Source: Candidatus Peribacteraceae bacterium
GTDB lineage: Bacteria > Patescibacteriota > Gracilibacteria > Peribacterales > Peribacteraceae
Assembly (NCBI GenBank): GCA_018061525.1
Contig: JAGOUB010000009.1
Location: 1-16,648, forward strand
Direction: 5' to 3'
Length of the DNA: 16,648 nucleotides
Position 1 is the stretch's first letter. Each line of letters starts with the position of its first letter. The notes under the pieces were generated by a model. The model was given only the letters and a program-made list of their open reading frames with translations. It did not search any database and had not been told where the DNA came from. Of this stretch, positions 4,980 through 11,861 are shown piece by piece. A program made the translations under genes and the position numbers.

Positions 4980-7804
4980 GCGTCGCCTTTCTGCGGGTCG
5001 CGCTCAAAGACGCACAGATATTCCTGGTGCCCGCGGCTGTTGCCCTCGGCCGGCACCGCGCGGGTAAGCACCATCTCTCCGTTCTCGCACAGTTCCTGCA
5101 TGGCGCGGAAAATGAAGCCGTCGTCATCGGCAGCGGAAATGTCGTCGTGGTGGTCGCGGCCCTTGTACACGATGCGGCAGCAACGCAGTCCCGTTGCCTC
5201 GTCCGCCTGGATGGTGTCGGGCTCGCAGCAGAGCGCCCAGAGACGTTCGAGATCCGCCTCGGGGAGCGCCTTACTCTTGTAGGCGTCACGCTCGGCTCGC
5301 AGCGTCCGGAAACGCAGATAATGGTGCTTGTACTCGCCGTCCCGTGTCTTCCCAAAACCCACGCAACCGGGCATCTGCTCCAGCACGATCGACATCGAGC
5401 GCACGTGCGGCTTCGCGACGTGCTCGTAGTCGTAATGGCCCTCGTATTTCTTGAGCGTGGAGATGAGCGTCGCCTCGGCCAAGTACTGCACGGGGCTCTC
5501 GGGATCGGCGAAGAACCAATCCAGGTACACGCGCTCGCCGCTCTCGTCGGTCGGCGTCATGCCGAAGAACGCCAGCAGGTTGCCGGCGCAAGTGGAGTAG
5601 ATCAGGCGCGCCTGCTCGTCCTGCAAGAAGCCCTCGTGGAATTCACGATCGTCACCGCTGGGGAACTGCTGTGCCACCACTGCGGTCATGCGCTGCTTCA
5701 GCGTCTCATCCTTCAGGCTCGCAGCCGGATAAATCTCTTGGAGCTGCACTGTCCGCAGTTGGGAGAGGTTCAAATGAGAGACTTCGCACCGGGGCAGGCA
5801 CTCCACGAGCGAGCGGGTCTGGTCGACGCTCTCGTTCTCGTGCACCAGGCGCTTGGCACACTCAGTGGCCGCCTCAGGGATGTGTTCGCGGCCCGCGGTC
5901 TCGGCCTGTAGGCGAACCTCAAATTGGCGGAGTAGGCGATTGGCTCGGACGATGAGCTGGCGGTAGAAGTACTCCTTCGTGAGAGGTGTCGGACCGCCGG
6001 AGTCGTGCAGCAGGGTGGCGATCTTCTCGGCCGCGGCGTCGGCCCCGGTGGCTAGGTTGGCGTACGCACGCAGCACGCAGGCCGCCGCCGGGTGCTCGGC
6101 GATGTTCAGGATCGTCGTCCCCATCTGCACCTGTTCGGCGCAGGCGAAGAACGATTTGAGGATGGACGTGGCGTCTTCCGGCTGGAGGCGCAATACGCGC
6201 CGCAGGCGGTCGAAGGTGGTCTGGTCGGCCGTCTGCAAGAAGCGCGCCATGTGCAACTGCGTCACGAACGGAAGCGTCTGGAGCGAGATGCCCAGTTCCC
6301 CTTCCAGGGCTCGCCGGATGGCCGGTCGATGCACGTGACGGAGCAGGAGCGACAATTCCTCATCGGCACCGGGCTTAAAGGGCATCAGCGTTGGATCGTG
6401 GGTGACGGCCTGCACTGTCCGCCACTGCGCCGGGAAGAGTTTGGCTTCCTCCTCGTCGGCCTGGGCCAGTAAGGCCGAGCGGAGTTTTGGCACGAATAAC
6501 GGGTCCGACCGCAGCTTGTCCCAAGCGAGCTCAACCGCCTGGCGACCCTTTCTTGCTTCTTCTGTCTCTGGTCCATCTGTGGCCAGCTCTGCCTCCACTC
6601 TGTGGCGGGCCTGTCTCCATTCGGCCTCCAGCGCCGCGATCGCTCCGGCCGCGCCGGTGCTGTCGGCCTCAGTCTCATCGGTTAACAGGCTGTGGTACTG
6701 CCCTCTTCGGGTATACATCTCGCATTGCATCACTGCCTCCGCGGTTGTGCGCCAGTCGCCATGTTCCAAGGCCTGCAGGTAGTCGTGTGCTGCTGCCACG
6801 ATCTGGGGCGGGTCGGAGCCGTCATGGACATGCCCCATCAAGGCCTTCATTCGCTTTTCATAGTCGTGCTGTGCGCTCACTAATCTTTCGCGTGCGCTCT
6901 CAGCTTGGCGGTGACGCTCGATCACCTGTTGCCTGATGGCAGCCATGTACTCACCGATCGCCAGCCAGAACGCGCGCCAGGCCTGCCCTTGGCCCCCCAG
7001 GCGCGAGCCAAAGGCCGTCACGGCATCATCCGTATGATCCGTGCCGAGCCGCCCCAGTGTCGCTTCCATTGAGGCGGCGAATGACATCGCATCATCGGGC
7101 CATAGATCAATGTCGTCAGCAGCCCGGCGCAGGGCAAGGGGCGGGACAGAAGCGCTTATCGTCAGGTCAGACGGTTGGGCGCTGGCCACGGCCAGGAGCC
7201 GGTTGCTTGTATCCAGATGTCCAACGGCGTCGCTTGCGATGACGGCGACCCGGTCGTGAGGCGACCAGTGCTTTGGCAGAGCTAAGCGACGGCTCAAGTC
7301 GGAATTCTCCGTAAAGTCATTGCCGCCTGTCGTCTCGCCAATGCGTCGCTCGGCCGGGAGGCCGCTCAACAAAACGTCTCCGGACGGCTCCCGCTCCTCT
7401 AGGGCAATGCATGCCTCGGCATACTCAGCCGCCAGTCGGACTAAGGCGGGGGTGCGAGGATCGTTGATGACGGCATGCAGGCCCCCGCGCAGGCCGCGCA
7501 GCATTGTGCCCGCGCGCACGCCGGTCTTCGTGGCCATGCGAGCGCCGAGCGTTTGGCAGTACTGCAGCCGATCGAGCGCCACTGCTGTCGATCGTGCTTC
7601 GCGGATACTTTGCCAAATGCCCTCGGAGATCTGGTCTTCTTCCATGAGCGCCATCTCTTCGGCCAGGGCGTCGGTGAAGAGGGCGCTTTGGAGGATATCG
7701 CTACCGATCGTGGTGACGGTCGCGCCCGCGGCGAGCCGTGCGCCCAGGTGGGCGACGACGCTTTCTCCGCCTTCCGCCGGGGTTGGAAGATGGTCTGTGG
7801 GCAA
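4958..7804 (-). CDS. Large orphan protein, 948 aa
   Basis: I do not recognise any family. The protein is mostly helical and charged, without signal peptide, membrane segments or Walker motifs. Residues about 290-330 (RQQVIERHRQAESARERLVS...) look like a coiled coil, and another long helical part spans about 395-470. The C-terminal part (about 756-948, starting GERVYLDWFFADPESPVQ) is richer in aromatic and strand-like segments and includes clustered cysteines (ALCCEPD, GLRCCRIVY) and a KGRDHHDD patch; it looks like a separate domain, possibly enzymatic. The start is TTG at 7804: a strong promoter places the -10 box 6 nt before it, the same spacing as for the trmB-like gene, so this start is likely leaderless. 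The gene ends inside the convergent trmB-like gene. It is downstream of the M23 peptidase gene, which is on the same strand. Confidence 0.8.
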   Translation of the reverse strand: MPTDHLPTPAEGGESVVAHLGARLAAGATVTTIGSDILQSALFTDALAEEMALMEEDQISEGIWQSIREARSTAVALDRLQYCQTLGARMATKTGVRAGTMLRGLRGGLHAVINDPRTPALVRLAAEYAEACIALEEREPSGDVLLSGLPAERRIGETTGGNDFTENSDLSRRLALPKHWSPHDRVAVIASDAVGHLDTSNRLLAVASAQPSDLTISASVPPLALRRAADDIDLWPDDAMSFAASMEATLGRLGTDHTDDAVTAFGSRLGGQGQAWRAFWLAIGEYMAAIRQQVIERHRQAESARERLVSAQHDYEKRMKALMGHVHDGSDPPQIVAAAHDYLQALEHGDWRTTAEAVMQCEMYTRRGQYHSLLTDETEADSTGAAGAIAALEAEWRQARHRVEAELATDGPETEEARKGRQAVELAWDKLRSDPLFVPKLRSALLAQADEEEAKLFPAQWRTVQAVTHDPTLMPFKPGADEELSLLLRHVHRPAIRRALEGELGISLQTLPFVTQLHMARFLQTADQTTFDRLRRVLRLQPEDATSILKSFFACAEQVQMGTTILNIAEHPAAACVLRAYANLATGADAAAEKIATLLHDSGGPTPLTKEYFYRQLIVRANRLLRQFEVRLQAETAGREHIPEAATECAKRLVHENESVDQTRSLVECLPRCEVSHLNLSQLRTVQLQEIYPAASLKDETLKQRMTAVVAQQFPSGDDREFHEGFLQDEQARLIYSTCAGNLLAFFGMTPTDESGERVYLDWFFADPESPVQYLAEATLISTLKKYEGHYDYEHVAKPHVRSMSIVLEQMPGCVGFGKTRDGEYKHHYLRFRTLRAERDAYKSKALPEADLERLWALCCEPDTIQADEATGLRCCRIVYKGRDHHDDISAADDDGFIFRAMQELCENGEMVLTRAVPAEGNSRGHQEYLCVFERDPQKGDAQTALSA

Positions 7805-7810
7805 GACAAT

Positions 7811-7839
7811 ATTATACCATAATATCTATATTATGGGAA
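7811..7839 (-). promoter_or_regulatory. Promoter of the 948-aa gene, overlapped by a palindrome
   Basis: On the minus strand a perfect TATAAT (7816 down to 7811) with a TGG extension lies 17 nt after TTCCCA (7839-7834), a weak -35. A dyad with arms ATATTAT (7809-7815) and ATAATAT (7819-7825) around ACC covers the -10 box. The TTG codon begins 6 nt after the -10 box. Confidence 0.78.
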
Positions 7840-7857
7840 TATACGGGCTTCTTTTGC

Positions 7858-8784
7858 TTAATTGGCGAGTGCCGGCAGCACGCTCCTGGGGTCGATGTGC
7901 TCGCCGTCCTTGAGCACCTCGAAGTGCAAGTGCGCGCCTGTGGTCAGCAGGCCGGCGCCGGGCGTGCCGGGAGTACCGCCGGAGAGGGCGATCGGATCGC
8001 CAGCCCGCACCGTCTGGCCCTCACTTACGAGGAAGGTCGTGACGTGGCCGTAGAGCGTGGCGTAGCCGCCGGCGTGCGAGAGAATGAGCGAGTTGAAGCC
8101 AAGTCCGCGGTCGTTCACGCGCGAGACCACGGCGTCGGCCGGGGCGAGGATGGTCGTGCCCTGCAGCGTTGGGATGTCGATGCCTTCGTGGGCGATGCCG
8201 AAGCGCGCCTGGTAGGCGCCGTCACGGTAACCGGCGGAAATGCCGAGCGATGGTGTCACCGGCCAATTGAACGCCACCACGATGTCGCGCACCTGCGAGC
8301 GTTGGCTGATGCGCTCGGCCGCCGCGCCGTCGTCGTCAAAGGCCGCCAGGGCTTCGCCAATGCGGCGGGTCGCCTCGCGCTGGTCGTCAAGCAGTCCGAG
8401 CAGCTCCAACCGCGCCTGGCGCAGGTTGCCGGCCAAGGCGGCGTCATCGGGGGCGAGCGCCTGCTGCTGCTCCAAGCTCTGCAACTGGTAGCGCAGGATG
8501 TCGGCCTCACGGTCGGTCATGGCCAGCGTCGAGCGTGCGTCACGCAGGTCCTTCTCCGCTGCCAGGCGTCCCGCCAGGTCCGTGGTCGGACCGCCGGCGC
8601 CGATGACCGAAGCCGTCGTTGCGCCCACAGGCGGCAATGAGGTCGGCGCCGAGGCCCAGCGCAGCCAGCCCACGAAGGCGGCGCCCAGGCAGAGCCAGGC
8701 GAGCAGCATCATCGGGCGGCCGACAGTGATCTCGATCTTCAGCACGTCGGCGCGGATGATACGCGAAATCGCCGTTCTTGGCAT
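7858..8784 (-). CDS. M23-family (LytM-type) metallopeptidase, membrane-anchored, 308 aa
   Basis: Zinc ligands are intact: HEGID (H199, D203) and HLHFE (H285, H287), the HxxxD and HxH motifs of lysostaphin-like peptidoglycan endopeptidases. The catalytic domain spans about residues 175-302, with LAPADAVVSRV and YATLYGH as conserved strands. An N-terminal hydrophobic segment (MMLLAWLCLGAAFVGWLRW, about 25-43) is an anchor or uncleaved signal, and residues about 70-165 form a coiled coil as in EnvC/NlpD-like proteins. It should act outside the membrane on cell-wall cross-links or as an activator of amidases. Start is uncertain: ATG at 8784 lacks an SD site; GTG at residue 14 or the ATG pair near residue 25 are alternatives. 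It is divergent from the membrane protein gene at 8844. Confidence 0.9.
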   Translation of the reverse strand: MPRTAISRIIRADVLKIEITVGRPMMLLAWLCLGAAFVGWLRWASAPTSLPPVGATTASVIGAGGPTTDLAGRLAAEKDLRDARSTLAMTDREADILRYQLQSLEQQQALAPDDAALAGNLRQARLELLGLLDDQREATRRIGEALAAFDDDGAAAERISQRSQVRDIVVAFNWPVTPSLGISAGYRDGAYQARFGIAHEGIDIPTLQGTTILAPADAVVSRVNDRGLGFNSLILSHAGGYATLYGHVTTFLVSEGQTVRAGDPIALSGGTPGTPGAGLLTTGAHLHFEVLKDGEHIDPRSVLPALAN

Positions 8785-8843
8785 GCTATCTGCGCTGTTC
8801 TTGGCGATGGTGTACCATGGGTCCGTTTTTCCTCCCTCTCCCC

Positions 8844-9674
8844 ATGACTGTTTCGCCTAAGCCCGTCTCCGTCATTCTCAGCGACGCCTTCGCTCTCGTG
8901 AAGCAGGTGTTCATGCCCCTGCTCATCGGCGCGGTCATCTTCAGCGTTGTCACCGGCATTATTGCCGCCGGCTTCGCGTTCGGCGCCGCCGGTGTCGGCC
9001 TGAGCCGCTTTGAACAGCGCATGGCCGAGTACGAGCAGCGCCTTGAGGCAGCCAACCAGCGCCTGGCCGCCGGCGACACGGCCGCTCTCGACGAGCTTAC
9101 GCCCCCCGACATCGAGGCTGAGGCCATGGCCTCGGGCCTGATCAGCGCCTTGCCTACGATCTTGGGCGGCGTGCTCATCCTCATTCTTGTCTCCATCATC
9201 TCCCGCGCCTACGTCACCACCGTCCTCGTACGCCGCCCTAAAGACGCCGCTGAGGCCTTCAAGCTCTTCTGGAACGACGTCATCCCGCTCGTGCTTCTCT
9301 GGCTCTGGCTCGTGGTCCGCTCCTTTGTCTGGATTCCGGTCATCGGCTGGATCTACGCCTTGGTGGTCATCCCCCGCTTCACGGCCGCGCCGCTCTTCCT
9401 GCTTGAGCAGAAGAAGGGCGTCACCGAGAGCACGCGCCTGAGCATGGACGCCACCGTCGGCGCCTGGCTGCGAGTCGTACTCCCCTGCCTTGCCGCCGCC
9501 ATCGTGGCCGGCGTGATCAGCGCGATCCTCGGCGGCCTGCTGGGCAATGACGGCATGCTCATGGGCTTCGTACTCACGCTCGTCGGCGAACTGCTCGGCG
9601 CCTGGGTGATGGCCGTCGGCATCGTCGTCGCCCGCGACATTCTGGCCCACCCGTCGGCCAAGGTGGTCGCCTGA
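8844..9674 (+). CDS. Polytopic membrane protein of unknown function, 276 aa
   Basis: About six hydrophobic segments can be seen: near residues 22-52 (VFMPLLIGAVIFSVV and onward), 103-123 (LPTILGGVLILILVSII), 147-163 (VIPLVLLWLWLVV), 165-185 (WIPVIGWIYALVVIP), 208-232 (ATVGAWLRVVLPCL...) and 236-265 (GGLLGNDGMLMGF...). Between the first and second is a charged, helical loop (SRFEQRMAEYEQRLEAANQR, about 54-73). Overall layout resembles the uncharacterised membrane domains found in candidate-phyla genomes and in DUF975-like or glycerophosphodiesterase membrane-domain proteins; no enzymatic motif is seen. The ATG at 8844 (MTVSPKPVSVILSD) is preferred because the preceding in-frame residues are not protein-like; ATG at 8817 is possible. 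The upstream sequence is C/T-rich with no SD site. A bidirectional terminator follows. Confidence 0.82.
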   Translation: MTVSPKPVSVILSDAFALVKQVFMPLLIGAVIFSVVTGIIAAGFAFGAAGVGLSRFEQRMAEYEQRLEAANQRLAAGDTAALDELTPPDIEAEAMASGLISALPTILGGVLILILVSIISRAYVTTVLVRRPKDAAEAFKLFWNDVIPLVLLWLWLVVRSFVWIPVIGWIYALVVIPRFTAAPLFLLEQKKGVTESTRLSMDATVGAWLRVVLPCLAAAIVAGVISAILGGLLGNDGMLMGFVLTLVGELLGAWVMAVGIVVARDILAHPSAKVVA

Positions 9675-9700
9675 TCCATCTCATTTCTGCCCAGAACGAA

Positions 9701-9730
9701 AAGAGCCCCCGCACGAATGCGGGGGCTTTT
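9701..9730. terminator. Bidirectional intrinsic terminator
   Basis: A perfect 8-bp stem (GCCCCCGC at 9705-9712, GCGGGGGC at 9719-9726) with a 6-nt loop is followed by four T on the plus strand and by CTCTTTTC on the minus strand. It separates the convergent 276-aa and 78-aa membrane protein genes. Confidence 0.88.
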
Positions 9731-9763
9731 GAGGGGGAAGTGATGACGGTGCTGATCAGGTGA

Positions 9764-10000
9764 TCAGCGGGCGGCGCGATACGGAGCCATTAGGCGCTCC
9801 ATCCGCTCATCGAGCTTGGACTGGGGTTGCTCGTAGTTGTCGATGAGCCAGATGCCCACCCCGGTGGGCAGGCCGAGGGCGGCGAAGACCAGCACGTTGA
9901 GCAGATTGGGCTGATCGAGGCCGAGGAACCGGCCGTACTCGAGCACGAACAGACAGAAACAGAGGGCAACCAAGAAGGTGCCAGAAACCAGACGAACCAT
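9764..10000 (-). CDS. Small two-helix membrane protein, 78 aa
   Basis: MVRLVSGTFLVALCFCLFVL starts the first membrane helix (about 4-21); the second is about residues 34-53 (NVLVFAALGLPTGVGIWLID). The tail (QPQSKLDERMERLMAPYRAAR) is charged and amphipathic, probably cytoplasmic. I do not recognise a family. The ATG at 10000 is chosen over one 54 nt upstream because GGGGAAG lies 5 nt before it, and because the promoter would place the transcript start downstream of the earlier ATG. The stop codon lies within a TGATCA hexamer that forms a pair with a second one two bases away. Its architecture is similar to the next gene (10157-10423): promoter, about 46-nt leader, SD site, two helices, charged tail. 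Confidence 0.72.
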   Translation of the reverse strand: MVRLVSGTFLVALCFCLFVLEYGRFLGLDQPNLLNVLVFAALGLPTGVGIWLIDNYEQPQSKLDERMERLMAPYRAAR

Positions 10001-10053
10001 GGGAACTTCCCCGTTGGAGTAAATGACCTCGCCGCACACGCAGCGATAACACA

Positions 10054-10081
10054 TTTATATACTATTTAATATATTTGTCAA
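10054..10081 (-). promoter_or_regulatory. Promoter of the 78-aa membrane protein gene
   Basis: On the minus strand a consensus TTGACA (10081-10076) is followed after 16 nt by TATAAA (10059-10054). The surrounding 40 bp are AT-rich. A transcript starting near 10047 would have a leader of about 47 nt with an SD site. Confidence 0.8.
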
Positions 10082-10108
10082 ATACATCCTACCATCTTTA
10101 AACCATCA

Positions 10109-10137
10109 AGAAAACCGCCTTCCAAGGGAGGGCGGTT
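10109..10137 (-). terminator. Intrinsic terminator of the 88-aa gene
   Basis: On the minus strand AACCGCC and GGCGGTT form a 7-bp stem, extended inward by partly paired bases, followed by TTCTTG. It lies 20 nt after the stop codon of the 10157-10423 gene. Confidence 0.72.
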
Positions 10138-10156
10138 AGGCGAACGAGGTGATCTC

Positions 10157-10423
10157 TTAGCGCCAGCGGCTCTCCACATCCTTCTCGTTGTCCGTCTGGC
10201 GGATGTGAGAGGTGGTGGGGAACAGATGGTCGATGTTCAGCGTTGTCGACAGTTCGGCCCGCTTCCGGGGCTTCTGGTTGGGGATCATTAGGAACATGAG
10301 GCTGCCCATCCACAGGAAGACGATGGTCATGGAGGTGGGCTGATCAAGCTGCCCGCCGACAAACCACGCGATGCCGCTCAAGAAGGCGGCCATGGTCACA
10401 ACGACGAAACCGATAGGGTGCAC
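10157..10423 (-). CDS. Small two-helix membrane protein, 88 aa
   Basis: Two hydrophobic segments (about residues 4-22, IGFVVVTMAAFLSGIAWFVG, and about 31-46, MTIVFLWMGSLMFLMI) are followed by a basic turn (NQKPRKR) and a polar tail to the end (…NEKDVESRWR) that is probably cytoplasmic. No family is recognised. The GTG at 10423 is chosen because GAGGA lies 6 nt before it and the promoter start point is about 46 nt upstream; an ATG at 10504 lies inside the promoter and cannot be used. The gene is monocistronic with its own terminator. Its promoter carries a palindrome like that at the 948-aa gene, hinting at shared control. Confidence 0.7.
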   Translation of the reverse strand: MHPIGFVVVTMAAFLSGIAWFVGGQLDQPTSMTIVFLWMGSLMFLMIPNQKPRKRAELSTTLNIDHLFPTTSHIRQTDNEKDVESRWR

Positions 10424-10471
10424 GAGACGTCCTCGCTCTGAAAGATCCGTCTGTCCGCGGTGGACAGATAA

Positions 10472-10504
10472 ACTATTTATACCATAAATAGTGTATTTAG
10501 GCAA
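10472..10504 (-). promoter_or_regulatory. Promoter of the 88-aa gene with a palindrome over the -10 box
   Basis: On the minus strand TTGCCT (10504-10499) is followed after 17 nt by TATAAA (10481-10476) with a TGG extension. A perfect 9-bp dyad (ACTATTTAT at 10472-10480, ATAAATAGT at 10484-10492, ACC between) is centred on the -10 region, an operator position. Confidence 0.78.
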
Positions 10505-10518
10505 TTACCTTGGTCTGA

Positions 10519-10932
10519 TCAGAATGTCCACTCCTCCTGCCGCCACGGATCCTGGCCGTAGTCACTATCGCGCAGCCAGCCGACGCGAATCATGAAGTAG
10601 TAGGTCTCTGGCAGGTCATCGAACTTGGCGCCCCGCGGCACCGTCGCAAAAAAGAGCGCCTTAGCCCGGCCCAGCGCTTCGCCGGACAATTCTTCCGCGA
10701 TCCCCTCGCACTGCACCGTCCGATTGCCGACGGTGAACACGCAGGCCACGCGCCGGTCGCGCTGCAGGTTCAGGTATTTCCGCGAGGTTGAGAACGTGTC
10801 GAAGACGATCGTCAGGTCGTCGCCCACGGCAAATTCCACGGTCGCGGATTGGGGCCGTCCGTCGTTACCGACGGTGGCGAGCGTCATGGTGCGCTGCGGG
10901 CGCAAGAAGGCGAGGATCTCTGGTCGGTTCAC
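10519..10932 (-). CDS. PPOX-like (pyridoxamine 5'-phosphate oxidase family) FMN-binding split-barrel protein, 137 aa
   Basis: The N-terminal LRPQRTMTLATVGNDGRPQS (about 10-29) with ATVEFAVGDD and IVFDTFSTSRKYLNLQRDRR is typical of the PPOX/split-barrel fold: substrate strand, then the T-x-x-x-K/R-Y-x-N-L motif, then VACVF and the core strand TVQCEGIAEEL. Such small members bind flavin (FMN or F420) or heme and reduce or oxidise small substrates; this one's substrate is unknown. Start: the open frame continues upstream through the tRNA, which cannot be coding; GTG at 10932 gives a natural N-terminus (VNRPEILAFL). No SD site. It begins 17 nt after the encoded CCA of tRNA-Trp, so it is probably co-transcribed and freed by tRNA 3' processing. 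Its stop lies in TGATCA. Confidence 0.85.
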   Translation of the reverse strand: MNRPEILAFLRPQRTMTLATVGNDGRPQSATVEFAVGDDLTIVFDTFSTSRKYLNLQRDRRVACVFTVGNRTVQCEGIAEELSGEALGRAKALFFATVPRGAKFDDLPETYYFMIRVGWLRDSDYGQDPWRQEEWTF

Positions 10933-10949
10933 GGTCTGTTGGAAAGAGA

Positions 10950-11025
10950 TGGCAGGCGCGGCAGGGCTCGAACCTGCGACCCTCAGTTTTGGAGACTGAT
11001 GCTCTACCAGCTGAGCTACGCGCCT
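10950..11025 (-). tRNA. tRNA-Trp (CCA anticodon), with encoded CCA end
   Basis: On the minus strand the full cloverleaf is visible: acceptor stem AGGCGCG / CGCGCCT, D arm with AGCTCAGCTGGTAGAGC, anticodon stem TCAGT / ACTGA with loop CTCCAAA (anticodon CCA), and T arm GGTTCGAGCC. The discriminator base is G, as expected for bacterial tRNA-Trp, and the 3' CCA is encoded in the DNA. It decodes UGG. Because UGA is used as a stop here, a normal genetic code is implied. Confidence 0.97.
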
Positions 11026-11093
11026 AGGGGACTGGTACCACCGGGAATCGAGAATGATCGTTTTATGGCGCCGGGCCAACCCCGGAGCCCCCG

Positions 11094-11122
11094 TAGTGTA
11101 CTCATCCGGGGCGGGCTAGCAT
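11094..11122 (+). promoter_or_regulatory. Probable leaderless promoter of the zinc-finger gene
   Basis: TAGCAT (11117-11122) is a plausible -10 box located 7 nt before the ATG at 11130. The -35 region 17 nt upstream (TAGTGT) is poor. Support comes mainly from the same -10 to ATG spacing as in four other genes here. Confidence 0.45.
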
Positions 11123-11129
11123 ATCCCCG

Positions 11130-11378
11130 ATGGATGCCCCCGACGAGTGCGAGGCGCTGGGTCCTGCTCTCTCCGCCTATGTCGACGGAGAGCTGCGCTG
11201 TGATCAGTTGAGGCTGACAGTAATCTTGCATCTGCGCGGTTGCTTCGCCTGCCACGAGACGCTGCAGGGCTTCCGCGATCTGGATACCCTCTTCCGCTCG
11301 CAGCCGGCGCCCGAGCCGCCGCCGGAACTAAAAGACCGCCTACTGGCGGTCTTAAAGGCGAAGTTGCTGGACCAATGA
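11130..11378 (+). CDS. Small zf-HC2-type zinc-finger protein (anti-sigma-like), 82 aa
   Basis: The motif H34-x3-C38-x2-C41 (HLRGCFAC) after the ALSAYVDGELRCDQ helix is the zinc-binding core of the zf-HC2/ZAS domain found in anti-sigma factors; C7 or C24 could give a further ligand. The C-terminal part is a Pro-rich linker (QPAPEPPPELKDR) and a short helix. Unlike classical anti-sigma factors it has no membrane helix, and no ECF sigma factor gene is adjacent, so its partner, if any, is elsewhere. Family knowledge suggests binding to a sigma factor, possibly redox-sensitive. ATG 11130 is probably leaderless. Its stop TGA is directly joined to the stop of the convergent gene. Confidence 0.8.
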   Translation: MDAPDECEALGPALSAYVDGELRCDQLRLTVILHLRGCFACHETLQGFRDLDTLFRSQPAPEPPPELKDRLLAVLKAKLLDQ

Positions 11379-11861
11379 TCACTTCTTCCAGGGCGTCCAC
11401 CACGATTTCTTCTCGGCGGCGGGCTGGCCGCTGCTGAGCATGAGCTGCTGCTGGAGGCCCTTCATGAGGATGTTCATCTCGCGCTGGCGCTCGCTGAGGC
11501 CCTCGATAGAGTTCTGGAGCGACTTAATCTGCTCGTCCTTCACCTTGAGCTGGTCCTTGAGGCCGTCCGAGGTCTGCTCCAGCAGGCGGATGTATTCGGC
11601 GTTCTGGGCCGGAGCCTTGGCGGCCTTGGCACCCGCGCCGGAGAAATGGCGCTCGAGGAGTTCCAGGCTGAGGGTGTAGCTGAAGGGCTTGCGCTTGCTC
11701 TGGAGCTTCTTGGCCTCGCCGGCATCGGGCGTGATCAGGTGACGGTCGGGCGACTCGGCATCCTTCACGATCGAGCGGACCAGGCGGCGGATGGTGATCT
11801 CGGCCTTCTGGTAACGATCAGCGGCTTCCTTGATGGAGAGGGTGGGGGTGGCGGTTTCCAT
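11379..11861 (-). CDS. Helix-turn-helix plus coiled-coil DNA-binding protein (KfrA/Par-like layout), 160 aa
   Basis: Residues about 6-45 (TLSIKEAADRYQKAEITIRR) look like a MerR/excisionase-type helix-turn-helix with a following RKPFSYTLSLELLERHF wing-helix region up to about 75. Residues about 85-140 are a long coiled coil (YIRLLEQTSDGLKDQLKVKD and onward, heptad-like). The end is KKSWWTPWKK, basic and Trp-rich, which may touch membrane or DNA. This order (HTH, coiled coil, short tail) resembles KfrA-type nucleoid proteins and the single-component Par of staphylococcal plasmids; that relation is inferred from layout, not from close sequence. No SD site precedes the ATG (C-rich upstream). The non-coding region upstream is full of small palindromes that may be its targets. 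Confidence 0.75.
   Translation of the reverse strand: METATPTLSIKEAADRYQKAEITIRRLVRSIVKDAESPDRHLITPDAGEAKKLQSKRKPFSYTLSLELLERHFSGAGAKAAKAPAQNAEYIRLLEQTSDGLKDQLKVKDEQIKSLQNSIEGLSERQREMNILMKGLQQQLMLSSGQPAAEKKSWWTPWKK

Noticed and set aside
10933..11079. N-terminal extension of the PPOX-like protein through the tRNA
   Set aside because: The sequence RRVAQLVEHQSPKLRVAGSS is the usual false translation of a tRNA gene; the true start must be downstream of the tRNA.
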